Origin: Cellulophaga fucicola
GTDB lineage: Bacteria; Bacteroidota; Bacteroidia; Flavobacteriales; Flavobacteriaceae
Assembly (NCBI RefSeq): GCF_900119145.1
Contig: NZ_FPIY01000008.1
Span: forward strand, 1-59,562
Length of the DNA stretch: 59,562 nt
Direction of reading: 5' to 3'
Positions within the stretch are counted from its first letter, which is position 1. Each line of letters opens with the position of its first letter. A program made the position numbers and the translations under genes. The notes below the pieces were generated by a model. It made no database searches. It worked only from the letters and a program-made list of their open reading frames with translations, and had not been told where the DNA came from. Positions 26,528 to 34,898 of this stretch are shown piece after piece.

Positions 26528-26656
26528 ATGGGAAAAGGAGATAAAAAATCGAAGAGAGGAAAAATCATAAACGGCACGTATGGAGCCAAAAGGAAGCGAA
26601 AAATTAAAAGAAAACCTACTTTACAAGAAAAGATTAATCCAGAAAAAAAGAAGTAA
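26528..26656 (+). CDS. 30S ribosomal protein bTHX
   Basis: A 42-residue, extremely basic protein. The start MGKGDKKSKRGKIINGTYGA matches the bTHX pattern (MGKGDxKxRRGKI..G.YG.R/K) known from Thermus and widespread in Bacteroidota. This small protein sits in the 30S head and stabilises 16S rRNA contacts. A lysine-rich tail ending PEKKK follows. It is missed by gene callers with a length limit. It has its own promoter and lies 166 bases upstream of the next plus-strand gene. Confidence 0.85.
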   Translation: MGKGDKKSKRGKIINGTYGAKRKRKIKRKPTLQEKINPEKKK

Positions 26657-26822
26657 AACTAACCATTTTACGCTTTTTATCTAAAAAACCAACCACTTTA
26701 ACCGATAACAAATAGGTTCTACACCACAAATTTGACTGTGTTTACCACATTACTTTTTAATTAACCTAAAAATAAACCAATTTTGTAATACCAAATTGCA
26801 AACATAACCAACCCCCAACACT

Positions 26823-27365
26823 ATGCTTAAAAGTACTTTTGTTATTCTTTCACTTGTAATGACTACAACGTTTACAAACACATCTAATTGTGACAATGCT
26901 TACTCTGCAACTTCTTATGCGCTTAACTACGCTAAAAAGTCTTTAAAAGCTGATAATTTTGATCATCAAAAATTTTATGCTAATAAGGCATATACTGCCC
27001 TAGAAAAAAGTAATAAGCTTATGAAGCAATGTGATTGCCTTAAAGCTAAAACTACTGTCTTAAGCGGTTTAGAAAATATAGATAAAGCTAGTAAGCCTAA
27101 AGATTGGGACTTAGGAAGGCATTATGCTAAACTAGCACTTATAGATGTAGAAAATACAATTACAGCTTTAGATATTTTTACGCAAAATGGCATAAACACA
27201 GTTTCTTCTGCTGCCGAACTAAAAGACAACTCTTTATTATTAGAAGCTGTTGAGCTAGAGAAACAACGCGTAAGTCTAGAAGCTGAAATAGAAAAACTAC
27301 TTAGCAAAAAAAGAGTTTTAGCTATTAGAATTGCTGAAAACATACAGAAACAAAGACAAAACTAA
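26823..27365 (+). CDS. small exported helical protein, unknown
   Basis: A 180-residue protein with a probable signal peptide (residues 1-19). The rest is predicted mostly helical, with regular charged heptads toward the C-terminus (LLLEAVELEKQRVSLEAEIEKLLSKK), which suggests a coiled coil. Three or four Cys lie in the mature part (NCDNAY, KQCDCLKAK), so a disulfide is possible. No family is recognised. It has alpha-solenoid-like pairs such as SYALNYAKKSLKADNF and FYANKAYTALEKSNKL. It is convergent with the small lipoprotein gene, 5 bases between stops. Confidence 0.7.
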   Translation: MLKSTFVILSLVMTTTFTNTSNCDNAYSATSYALNYAKKSLKADNFDHQKFYANKAYTALEKSNKLMKQCDCLKAKTTVLSGLENIDKASKPKDWDLGRHYAKLALIDVENTITALDIFTQNGINTVSSAAELKDNSLLLEAVELEKQRVSLEAEIEKLLSKKRVLAIRIAENIQKQRQN

Positions 27366-27370
27366 TTTAC

Positions 27371-27745
27371 TTAGTCTACAACTAACGTAAGCTCTAAACT
27401 ATTACTTTCTTCTATAATATTTAACTCGTACGTGTAAAAACCTAGCGGTAAAGGTGTCTCACCTACATAATCTATTGGTTGTAATGTATATGTTTGTTCG
27501 TCTGCCTCTATAGAAATGTAAGCATAACCATATGCTGTTTCATATTCTAAATACTCAGAAAAAGCATCAGGTGCTATATTTGTATGTACCGTTTCTGCAT
27601 CCCCTACCTGTACTGTTGTATAAGTTACACTACTTGTATTTTTTATTCTAATATTTACAGCTTCTAGATTGTCATCTCTATCATCACAACTAAAACAAAA
27701 GGTTAACATTAAAAGTACAATAGGTAAAAACAGTTTATTTTTCAT
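27371..27745 (-). CDS. small lipoprotein, unknown
   Basis: A 124-residue lipoprotein: signal peptide with lipobox CFSC (Cys near residue 20), followed by DDRDDN, then a short beta-rich domain (VNIRIKNTSSVTYTTVQVG, and ending LELTLVVD). The acidic residues after the Cys fit lipoprotein export signals for surface display in Bacteroidota. Met4 of the longest frame (27745) gives the best signal peptide. No function is recognised. Confidence 0.75.
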   Translation of the reverse strand: MKNKLFLPIVLLMLTFCFSCDDRDDNLEAVNIRIKNTSSVTYTTVQVGDAETVHTNIAPDAFSEYLEYETAYGYAYISIEADEQTYTLQPIDYVGETPLPLGFYTYELNIIEESNSLELTLVVD

Positions 27746-27795
27746 AGCACACATATTTAATTGTATACTATAAAAACGATGTTTTACACATATTA

Positions 27796-28557
27796 TTATC
27801 TAATAAAAACAGGCATATTGTCTTTTTCTGTATACTCTTGACTATAAGCGTAGCCATCTGTAGTAAACTTTTTAATATCGTCTAAAGTTTCTGCATTAGT
27901 ATCTATAATATAACGCACCATACAACCTCTAGCCTTTTTAGCGTAAAAACTTATAACCTTTAACTTATCATTTTTCCAATCTTTAAAAACTGGAGTTATA
28001 ATAGGCGATTTTAAACTCTTTTTATCTACAGCGCCAAAATACTCGTTACTTGCTAGATTTACAAAAAGTTCATTTTCTTTAAGTTCTGAATTTAAATAGG
28101 CAGTTAATTGCTTCTTCCAGAATTCGTGTAAATTTTTAGCAGAACCTACCGCTAATTTTGTTCCCATTTCTAAACGATAAGGCATCATTAAATCTAATGG
28201 CTTTAACACACCATACAACCCAGAAAGTATTCTAAGTTTATCTTGTAAAACATTTAGCTTGCTTTCTGGTAAAGAATACGCATCTAGCCCTTGGTATACA
28301 TCTCCATTAAATGCATAAACAGCTGGTCTTGCGTTTTCTGTTGTAAAAGGAATGACAAAATCTTGATTGCGTTGCCAGTTTAATTGTGCTAAATTATCAG
28401 AAATACTCATAAGCTCAGAAATAGCTTTGGGAGTTTTCTTTTTAAGAACCTCATTCAACTTTTTTGCTTCAGTTAAAAACTGAGGTTCTGTAAATTTTTT
28501 AGTTGGTAATTTAGTATCAAAATCTAATGACTTTGCTGGCGAAATAACAATCTTCAT
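27796..28557 (-). CDS. yaaA: peroxide stress protein YaaA family
   Basis: A 253-residue YaaA/DUF328 protein. The N-terminal signature MKIVISPAKSLDF and motifs NGDVYQGLDA, LRILSGLYGVLKPLD and FYAKKARGCMVRYI are conserved and the length is normal. In E. coli YaaA lowers free iron during peroxide stress, and the fold binds DNA-like substrates. It is cytoplasmic. A 20-base perfect palindrome sits 27-46 bases upstream of the ATG. Confidence 0.92.
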   Translation of the reverse strand: MKIVISPAKSLDFDTKLPTKKFTEPQFLTEAKKLNEVLKKKTPKAISELMSISDNLAQLNWQRNQDFVIPFTTENARPAVYAFNGDVYQGLDAYSLPESKLNVLQDKLRILSGLYGVLKPLDLMMPYRLEMGTKLAVGSAKNLHEFWKKQLTAYLNSELKENELFVNLASNEYFGAVDKKSLKSPIITPVFKDWKNDKLKVISFYAKKARGCMVRYIIDTNAETLDDIKKFTTDGYAYSQEYTEKDNMPVFIR

Positions 28558-28583
28558 CTTTTCTTTAATTTGATATAAAATTA

Positions 28584-28603
28584 AGAATCATTTTAATGAT
28601 TCT
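28584..28603. repeat. 20-base palindrome upstream of yaaA
   Basis: AGAATCATT, centre TT, AATGATTCT, with nine perfect pairs. It lies between rluD and yaaA (both minus strand). There is no T-run after it on the minus strand, so it looks more like an operator than a terminator. Confidence 0.4.
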
Positions 28604-28652
28604 ACCTATAGTCTAAAAGAGTTTTTTAATACCACTATTGCAAAAACTAATA

Positions 28653-29681
28653 CTATTGAGAATGCTTAGCGTAATGCCTCCACTTATCTATAACACTTGC
28701 CATATCTTCTGGTATTTCTGAGTTAAACTGCATTAACTCCTTAGTAACAGGATGTACAAAACCAAGCGTTTTAGCGTGTAATGCTTGTCTAGGTAATATT
28801 TTAAAAGCATTTTCTACAAACTGTTTGTATTTTGTAAATGTTGTACCCTTTAAAATACGTTCACCTCCATAGCGCTCATCATTAAATAATGTGTGCCCTA
28901 TGTATTTCATATGCACTCTAATTTGGTGTGTTCTACCAGTTTCTAATTTACAAGAAACCACAGTAACATATCCTAAACGCTCTATTACTTTATAGTGTGT
29001 TACCGCTTCTTTACCCTCGTCTCCTTCAGGAAAAACGTGCATTTGCAACCTATTCTTTGGATGACGTCCTAAATGGCCTTCTATAGTTCCTTCATCATCC
29101 TCTACATTACCCCAAACAATAGCAATATATTCTCTTTCAGATGTTTTATCAAAAAACTGCTTAGACAAGAAAGTCATAGCGGCTTCTGTTTTAGCAACTA
29201 CTAAAAGTCCAGATGTATCTTTATCTATTCTATGTACCAATCCTGGCCTATCACTAGTATTGTTAGGCAATTCGTCCTTACAATGATGTAATAATGCATT
29301 TATTAAAGTTCCAGAGTAGTTACCGTGCCCTGGGTGCACAACCATTCCTGGTTCTTTGTTTACTACCAAAAGAACATCGTCCTCGTAAACTATATCTAAA
29401 GGTATATCTTCTGGTTGTAATAAAAACTCGTATGGTGGATGCGTAAACATAACACGTATCTCATCACCTGCTTTTACTTTATAGTTTTGCTTAACTACCA
29501 CATTATTTACCCAAATGTGACCGTCTTTTGCTGCTTTTTGTATTTGACTACGTGTTGCGTTTTCAATAAAATTCATTAAAAACTTATCTATACGTAGCGG
29601 CTCTTGGCCTTTAGAAGCTATTACCTTATGGTGCTCATAAAGTTCCTCTTCATTGGCTTGTGGTCCAAATTCTTCACTCAT
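28653..29681 (-). CDS. RluA-family 23S rRNA pseudouridine synthase (RluD-like)
   Basis: A 342-residue pseudouridine synthase. An S4 RNA-binding domain comes first (about residues 25-90: PLRIDKFLMNFIENATRSQIQKA), then the catalytic domain with the key Asp in GLVHRIDKDTSGLLVVAKT. Later motifs LETGRTHQIRVHMKYIGH and HAKTLGFVHPVT complete the core. S4 plus this length fit RluD, which modifies helix 69 of 23S rRNA. It is 24 bases downstream of the PASTA gene on the same strand, so the two are probably co-transcribed. Confidence 0.9.
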   Translation of the reverse strand: MSEEFGPQANEEELYEHHKVIASKGQEPLRIDKFLMNFIENATRSQIQKAAKDGHIWVNNVVVKQNYKVKAGDEIRVMFTHPPYEFLLQPEDIPLDIVYEDDVLLVVNKEPGMVVHPGHGNYSGTLINALLHHCKDELPNNTSDRPGLVHRIDKDTSGLLVVAKTEAAMTFLSKQFFDKTSEREYIAIVWGNVEDDEGTIEGHLGRHPKNRLQMHVFPEGDEGKEAVTHYKVIERLGYVTVVSCKLETGRTHQIRVHMKYIGHTLFNDERYGGERILKGTTFTKYKQFVENAFKILPRQALHAKTLGFVHPVTKELMQFNSEIPEDMASVIDKWRHYAKHSQ

Positions 29682-29705
29682 AAAATATGTAGCTTACTGT
29701 TGTTA

Positions 29706-30260
29706 TTAGTGGTTACCGTTACCACAAACCAATTCAACCTTAGATGTTTTTGGTAATTTTTCTCCGGCTTTAATTTCTTTTCCCTTGTACTTAATTTTAA
29801 GTACCATATCCTCGCCAATATTATCTACATAAGATACTTTTAGCACATCTAAACCAACAGCACGTAACATAGATGTTGCGTTTCTTTTTGTTTTTTGTAT
29901 TACCTGTGGTACAGATACTTTTTTGTATCCAGAAGGGTTTACTGTAAAATATATTTTTCTGTTCTTTTTTACTTTGTTTCCTGCTGGTGGGTTTTGCTCT
30001 ATAATAGAAAACCTTGGAAAATTTGGATTGTAATTCGCAGAATCTAAAACCTGAGAACGCAATCCTACTTTATCTATTTCATGTTTCATTTGAGAAACTG
30101 CCATTCTAGAAAAATCTGGTACTTCTACAAACTCACCATGATTTGTAGTTGACTTTAACCATTGTAAAACTCCAAAAACCAATAATACCACCACTACTAA
30201 GGCAATACCAAGTTGAATAATTAATGTTTTACTTTTTAAAAAGTTGAAAAAATTTCGCAT
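29706..30260 (-). CDS. membrane-anchored PASTA-domain protein
   Basis: A 184-residue protein with a short cytoplasmic start, one membrane helix (about residues 11-30) and two PASTA domains (EVPDFSRMAVSQMKHEIDKV and SVPQVIQKTKRNATSMLRAV begin them) in the periplasm. PASTA domains bind peptidoglycan stems or beta-lactams in kinases and PBPs, but no kinase or PBP domain is present here. I chose the ATG at 30260 (MRNFFNFLKSK). A longer frame exists but its start would add an odd hydrophobic tail. It is divergent from the ddl gene, a cell-wall enzyme. Confidence 0.82.
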   Translation of the reverse strand: MRNFFNFLKSKTLIIQLGIALVVVVLLVFGVLQWLKSTTNHGEFVEVPDFSRMAVSQMKHEIDKVGLRSQVLDSANYNPNFPRFSIIEQNPPAGNKVKKNRKIYFTVNPSGYKKVSVPQVIQKTKRNATSMLRAVGLDVLKVSYVDNIGEDMVLKIKYKGKEIKAGEKLPKTSKVELVCGNGNH

Positions 30261-30278
30261 AACTATAATATTATCGCA

Positions 30279-30286
30279 CAAATATA
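30279..30286 (-). promoter_or_regulatory. -7 box of the PASTA-rluD operon
   Basis: Minus-strand TATATTTG, an exact TAnnTTTG match, 18 bases before the ATG at 30260. No -33 TTG was seen. Confidence 0.45.
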
Positions 30287-30360
30287 TAAAACCCAATGCT
30301 TTTTTCTTTAATTTAAAAAAATGATATTTGTTATTACCATTTAAGATCTTTATAAATACC

Positions 30361-31335
30361 ATGAAAAAAAATATTGCCATCATTATGGGAGGCTACTCTA
30401 AGGAGTATAAAATATCCCTAAAAAGCGGAAATGTTGTTTACAAACACCTAGATACCAACAAGTTTAACACTTATAGAATTCATATTCTAAAAGATAAATG
30501 GGTTTATGTAGATGCCAACGACCAAGAGAGCCCTGTAGATAAAAGCGACTTTTCTATTACAGAAAATAATCAAAAAATAAATTTTGACTGCGTTTTTAAT
30601 GCAATTCACGGTACACCAGGAGAAGATGGTTACCTGCAAGCCTATTTTAATTTAGTTGGCTTAACCCAAACCGCTTGCGATTTTTACCAAGCTGCTCTTA
30701 CATTTAACAAGAGAGATTTACTTAGTGTGCTAAAACCTTATGGTATTAAATCTGCAGATTCTTACTACTTAAATAAAGGTGATGCTGTAAACGAAAATGA
30801 AATTATAACCAAAGTTGGCTTGCCGTGTTTTGTAAAAGCAAATAAAGCAGGTAGTAGCTTTGGTATTTCTAAGGTTCATAAAAAAGAAGACTTGGCACAA
30901 GCCATAGAAAATGCTTATTTGGCTGATGACGAAATTATTATTGAAGCTTTTTTAGATGGTGCAGAAGTATCTGTAGGTGTTATTATGTACAATGGCAAAC
31001 CTACTGTTTTACCAATTACAGAAATAACTACAGAGAACGACTTTTTTGACTATGAAGCTAAGTACGAGGGCAAATCACAAGAAATTACCCCTGCAAGAAT
31101 ATCTAAAGAACAAGAAGAAAAAGTAAGTGAGATAGCTAAAAGAGTTTATAAAATTCTAAAAATGAAAGGCTATTCTAGAAGCGAATTTATATTTGTAGAT
31201 AATGAACCTTTTATGTTAGAGATGAATACAACTCCTGGTCTAACAGAAGAAAGTATTTTACCGCAACAAGCAGCTGTAGCAGGTATATCCTTAGCAAACT
31301 TGTTTGAAAGTGCTATTACAGAGGCTTTAAGATAA
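30361..31335 (+). CDS. ddl: D-alanine--D-alanine ligase
   Basis: A 324-residue ATP-grasp ligase that joins two D-Ala for peptidoglycan precursors. N-terminal motif IAIIMGGYSKEYKISLKSG, then NAIHGTPGEDGYLQAYF (first substrate loop), ATP-grasp segments PCFVKANKAGSSFGISKV and IIEAFLDGAEVSVGV, and the metal/second-substrate loop EMNTTPGLTEESILPQQAA. I chose ATG 30361 because it starts the conserved MKKNIAIIMGG. A terminator-like hairpin follows at 31361-31391. Confidence 0.95.
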   Translation: MKKNIAIIMGGYSKEYKISLKSGNVVYKHLDTNKFNTYRIHILKDKWVYVDANDQESPVDKSDFSITENNQKINFDCVFNAIHGTPGEDGYLQAYFNLVGLTQTACDFYQAALTFNKRDLLSVLKPYGIKSADSYYLNKGDAVNENEIITKVGLPCFVKANKAGSSFGISKVHKKEDLAQAIENAYLADDEIIIEAFLDGAEVSVGVIMYNGKPTVLPITEITTENDFFDYEAKYEGKSQEITPARISKEQEEKVSEIAKRVYKILKMKGYSRSEFIFVDNEPFMLEMNTTPGLTEESILPQQAAVAGISLANLFESAITEALR

Positions 31336-31360
31336 TTTAGCTACTTTAGTTATTTACAAA

Positions 31361-31391
31361 AGTGTATTAAGAAATGTAATACACTATTTTT
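31361..31391 (+). terminator. terminator between ddl and coaD
   Basis: AGTGTATTA (31361-31369), loop AGAAATG, TAATACACT (31377-31385), nine perfect pairs, then A and six T. It lies 25 bases after the ddl stop. Confidence 0.7.
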
Positions 31392-31412
31392 TATAAAACA
31401 AAACACAATTAT

Positions 31413-31868
31413 ATGAAACGTGCCATATTTCCCGGTTCTTTTGATCCACTTACTTTAGGCCACACAGATATTATAAATAGAGGTATTACACTTTTTGATG
31501 AAGTAATTATTGCCATTGGTATTAATGCTGAAAAAAACTATATGTTTACCCTAGAAGAACGTATGCATTTTATTACTGAAGCTTTTAAAGACGAGCCAAA
31601 AGTAAAAGTGATGACCTACAAAGGACTTACTGTAGACTTCTGCAAAGAAGTAGATGCTCACTTTATTTTAAGAGGATTACGTAACCCTGGAGATTTTGAA
31701 TTCGAAAAGGCTATTGCACACACAAACAGAAAGTTATCAGAAATTGAAACCGTATTTTTACTAACTTCATCTGGCAAATCTTACATTAGTTCTTCTATTG
31801 TACGTGATGTTATTAGAAACAATGGTGATTATACTAGCTTGGTGCCAGACACAGTTAGAGTTTCATAA
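31413..31868 (+). CDS. coaD: phosphopantetheine adenylyltransferase
   Basis: A 151-residue nucleotidyltransferase, the penultimate step of CoA synthesis. The (T/H)xGH motif is in FPGSFDPLTLGHTDIINRG and the second ATP motif is SGKSYISSSIVRDVI (ISSxxVR). LRGLRNPGDFEFEK is the family's pantetheine-site segment. Normal length. A gap of 42 bases leads to the carboxypeptidase gene. Confidence 0.95.
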   Translation: MKRAIFPGSFDPLTLGHTDIINRGITLFDEVIIAIGINAEKNYMFTLEERMHFITEAFKDEPKVKVMTYKGLTVDFCKEVDAHFILRGLRNPGDFEFEKAIAHTNRKLSEIETVFLLTSSGKSYISSSIVRDVIRNNGDYTSLVPDTVRVS

Positions 31869-31910
31869 ACACAAACCTATTGTATTTTAACTAAAAATAA
31901 TTACACCAGA

Positions 31911-33656
31911 ATGAAAAAAATTATAGGTCTTTTTAGTCTACTATGTATAATTGCTTGTAGCGAAAAACCAGAAGACAAAGAAAAAGATTTTCAAACTTTT
32001 TTTGAAACTAGCAACGGACTAGAAACTCCTACATACACAGAGGTTATTGACTTTTACATTAAGCTTGCTAAAGAGTTTCCGCAAATAAACGTGCTTACTA
32101 TTGGCGAAACAGATAGCGGTCTGCCACTGCATTTGGTAACCTATAATCCAGATGGTGAATTTAACTTTAACAAGCTAGAAGATAAAACCGTAATTTTAAT
32201 AAACAACGGTATACACCCTGGAGAAAGTGATGGTATTGATGCTACTATGCTTTTATTTAGAGATTTAGTAGTAAACAAAATTGGAGCGCCAAGAAATACG
32301 GTACTAACCACTATTCCTATTTATAATGTTGGCGGTGCATTAAATCGTAATTCTACTTCTAGAACCAACCAAAACGGACCTAAAGAATACGGTTTTAGAG
32401 GTAATGCCCAAAACTATGACCTTAATAGAGATTTTATAAAAAACGACACCAAAAATGCAAAAACTTTTGCTGAGATTTTTCATTTAACCAAGCCAGATAT
32501 TTTTATAGACAATCACGTTAGTAATGGCGCAGATTACCAGTATACGTTAACGCACCTGTTTACACAACACAACAAGTTAGGTGGCGACTTAGGCAACTAT
32601 TTACATACAGAAATGATGCCTACTCTAGAAACATCATTAGAAGAGATTAACTGGCCAATTACACCTTACGTTAACGTTTTTAATAATGTTCCAGAAAAAG
32701 GATTTTCTCAATTTATGGATTACCCTAGATACTCTACTGGCTACACTACTCTCTGGAATACTTTAGGCTTAATGGTAGAAACACATATGCTTAAACCGTA
32801 TAAAAAACGAGTTATGGGCACATACTATCTAATGCAAAAAATGATAGACATATCTGAAAAAGATGGCGAAAAAATTAAAGAATTAAGAGCTAATGCTTTT
32901 ATTGCCGATCAAGAAAAAACAACATATCCGCTACAATTTAAAATAGACACTACAAAATCTTCAATATTAAAATTTAAAGGGTTTGAAGCAGACATTATAA
33001 AAAGTGAGGTTACTGGTCTAAACAGATTAAAGTATAACAAGTCTAAACCATTTACTAAAGATGTTGACTATAAAAATTATATGATAGCAACTAGCAGTGT
33101 AAAAATACCTGCGGCATATGTAATTCCAAAAGGATGGAAAAAAGTGATTCCGTATCTAGAAGCAAATAAAATTAATTATACAGAATTAGAAAAAGACACT
33201 ATTATTGCTGTAGAATCTTATAGAATAAAAGATTACAAAACTCGTACAAGTGCTTACGAGGGTCACTACCCACATAACAACACTATAGTTAGCGCAAGCA
33301 AACAAGATGTACAGTTCTATAAAGGTGATTTTTATGTACCAACAAACCAACGTGGCATTAGATACATACTAGAAACACTAGAACCAGGAGCCATTGATTC
33401 TTTTTTTAACTGGAACTTTTTTGACACCATTCTACAACAAAAAGAAGGTTTTTCTCCTTATGTTTTTGAAGACGTAGCTGCGCAACTACTAAAAGATAAT
33501 TCAGACCTAAAAGCAGAATTTGAGCTTAAAAAGTCTGAAGACGAAAGTTTTGCTAGTAGCTGGTATGCACAGTTAGATTGGCTGCACAAAAAATCTCCTA
33601 ATTACGAAAAAGCACATTTACAATACCCTATATACAGAGTATTGAAGAGTAATTAA
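31911..33656 (+). CDS. M14-family zinc carboxypeptidase, lipoprotein
   Basis: A 581-residue metallocarboxypeptidase. The signal peptide ends in a lipobox (CIIAC, Cys near residue 17). Zinc ligands are visible as His and Glu in NNGIHPGESDGIDA and His in FIDNHVSNGADYQY. The catalytic Arg-type segment SRTNQNGPKEYGFRG and the Asn-Arg pair NYDLNRDF are also typical of M14. The C-terminal 250 residues are extra beta-rich sequence. It probably trims peptides in the periplasm or on the surface; substrate unknown. Convergent with the Nudix gene, sharing a 23-base palindrome over both stops. Confidence 0.88.
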   Translation: MKKIIGLFSLLCIIACSEKPEDKEKDFQTFFETSNGLETPTYTEVIDFYIKLAKEFPQINVLTIGETDSGLPLHLVTYNPDGEFNFNKLEDKTVILINNGIHPGESDGIDATMLLFRDLVVNKIGAPRNTVLTTIPIYNVGGALNRNSTSRTNQNGPKEYGFRGNAQNYDLNRDFIKNDTKNAKTFAEIFHLTKPDIFIDNHVSNGADYQYTLTHLFTQHNKLGGDLGNYLHTEMMPTLETSLEEINWPITPYVNVFNNVPEKGFSQFMDYPRYSTGYTTLWNTLGLMVETHMLKPYKKRVMGTYYLMQKMIDISEKDGEKIKELRANAFIADQEKTTYPLQFKIDTTKSSILKFKGFEADIIKSEVTGLNRLKYNKSKPFTKDVDYKNYMIATSSVKIPAAYVIPKGWKKVIPYLEANKINYTELEKDTIIAVESYRIKDYKTRTSAYEGHYPHNNTIVSASKQDVQFYKGDFYVPTNQRGIRYILETLEPGAIDSFFNWNFFDTILQQKEGFSPYVFEDVAAQLLKDNSDLKAEFELKKSEDESFASSWYAQLDWLHKKSPNYEKAHLQYPIYRVLKSN

Positions 33657-33666
33657 ATTACTCTTC
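33644..33666. terminator. perfect palindrome over both stop codons of convergent genes
   Basis: GAAGAGTAATT (33644-33654), centre A, AATTACTCTTC (33656-33666), 11 perfect pairs. It covers the last codons and stops of the carboxypeptidase (stop 33654-33656) and Nudix (stop 33658-33660) genes. It may act as a compact bidirectional terminator. The following sequence is A-rich rather than T-rich, so this is tentative. Confidence 0.45.
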
Positions 33667-34245
33667 AAACAAAATCTTAATATTAGCATAAGAATTTTCT
33701 AAGGCCTTGGCAATTTTCCCAGGGCCTTTCCATTTTACTTTCTCTATGCCTTCCTCTTTTTGTCCCGTAAGCTCTCCATCATAAGAAGTAGTCATAGCAA
33801 ACCAGTGTACCTCTTTTAGCTTGTATTTACCATTACGCTTAAAAATATGGTAGGTAATTTTCAACAAGTTTTCAATTTTTAATCCTTGAACACCTGTCTC
33901 CTCCTCTACTTCTCTAATAGCACAATTCTCAATAGTTTCGCCTTTATCTAGTTTTCCTTTAGGCAAATCCCACTTATCATTTCTATAAATAAAAAGTACT
34001 TTACCGGCATCGTTTGTTACCACGCCACCGCCAGCAACAACAATAGGAATATTCTTAGCGAACTTCTTTAAAATCTCCTCTTTATTAGGATGATAGATGT
34101 ATGCCTTTGGCAATTTATTCTTAGACAGGGCTTTTATAGCCTCATTAATTGCCTCCCCATTCAATAAAAAATATTTATTATCTGCGATATCTGACAGTTT
34201 ATTTGTCAAAATCAAGGGCAATTCATTCACAAAAACTTTATACAT
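33658..34245 (-). CDS. Nudix hydrolase
   Basis: A 195-residue Nudix-family hydrolase of nucleoside-diphosphate-linked compounds. The Nudix box is complete (G-x5-E-x7-REVEEETG within GKLDKGETIENCAIREVEEETGV, cited in part) at about residues 110-132. The first 70 residues are an extra domain, which in relatives pairs with the Nudix core. Met10 of the longest frame (34245) is my choice; the longer frame would overlap the divergent pyrE start. The substrate cannot be named. Confidence 0.88.
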   Translation of the reverse strand: MYKVFVNELPLILTNKLSDIADNKYFLLNGEAINEAIKALSKNKLPKAYIYHPNKEEILKKFAKNIPIVVAGGGVVTNDAGKVLFIYRNDKWDLPKGKLDKGETIENCAIREVEEETGVQGLKIENLLKITYHIFKRNGKYKLKEVHWFAMTTSYDGELTGQKEEGIEKVKWKGPGKIAKALENSYANIKILFEE

Positions 34246-34248
34246 TTG
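34241..34248 (+). promoter_or_regulatory. -7 box of pyrE
   Basis: TACATTTG matches TAnnTTTG exactly and ends 4 bases before the pyrE ATG (34253). Transcription would start at or inside the ATG, so pyrE mRNA may be leaderless. The box also contains the Nudix start codon (minus strand, 34243-34245). No -33 TTG at the usual distance. Confidence 0.4.
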
Positions 34249-34252
34249 CGGT

Positions 34253-34897
34253 ATGGTTTTAAATAAAGACACTGCAAAAAAAACAGCCGAACTTCTATTG
34301 CAAATTAATGCAATTAAGTTGAAACCAGAAAATCCTTTTACATGGGCTTCTGGATGGCAATCTCCAATCTATTGTGATAATAGAATTATTCTATCATATC
34401 CTATAATTCGCAACTACGTTCGTGAAGAAATGGCTAAACAGGTAGAAGAACTATACGGTAAACCAGATGTTATTGCTGGTGTAGCTACTGGCGCCATTGG
34501 TATTGGTATGCTTGTTGCAGAGTATTTAGGGCTTCCGTTTGTATACGTTAGGCCAGAAGCTAAATCGCACGGTAGACAAAATCAAATAGAAGGTCATCTA
34601 TCTCCTAACCAAAACGTTGTGGTTATAGAAGATTTAATTAGTACAGGAAAAAGCAGTTTAAATGCTGTAAAGGCACTTAAGGAAGCTGGCGCCAACATTA
34701 AAGGCATGGTTGCTATTTTTACTTATGGTTTTAATGTAGCTGAAGAAAATTTTAAAAACGAAAATATAGAATTACATACGTTAAGTGACTACCCTAACTT
34801 AATACAACAGGCGTCTGATACTAACTATGTTCAAGAAAAACAATTAAACACACTACTGCAATGGAAAAGTAACCCAGCAGTATGGAAACCAGAATAA
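34253..34897 (+). CDS. pyrE: orotate phosphoribosyltransferase
   Basis: A 214-residue PRTase that forms OMP from orotate and PRPP in pyrimidine synthesis. The PRPP motif VVVIEDLISTGKSSLNAV is intact, as are PDVIAGVATGAIGIGMLVA and FVYVRPEAKSHGRQNQIEG (orotate/hood region, cited in part). I chose ATG 34253 because the conserved region starts there. The stop is 1 base before the ATG of the SRPBCC gene. Confidence 0.95.
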   Translation: MVLNKDTAKKTAELLLQINAIKLKPENPFTWASGWQSPIYCDNRIILSYPIIRNYVREEMAKQVEELYGKPDVIAGVATGAIGIGMLVAEYLGLPFVYVRPEAKSHGRQNQIEGHLSPNQNVVVIEDLISTGKSSLNAVKALKEAGANIKGMVAIFTYGFNVAEENFKNENIELHTLSDYPNLIQQASDTNYVQEKQLNTLLQWKSNPAVWKPE

Positions 34898-34898
34898 T

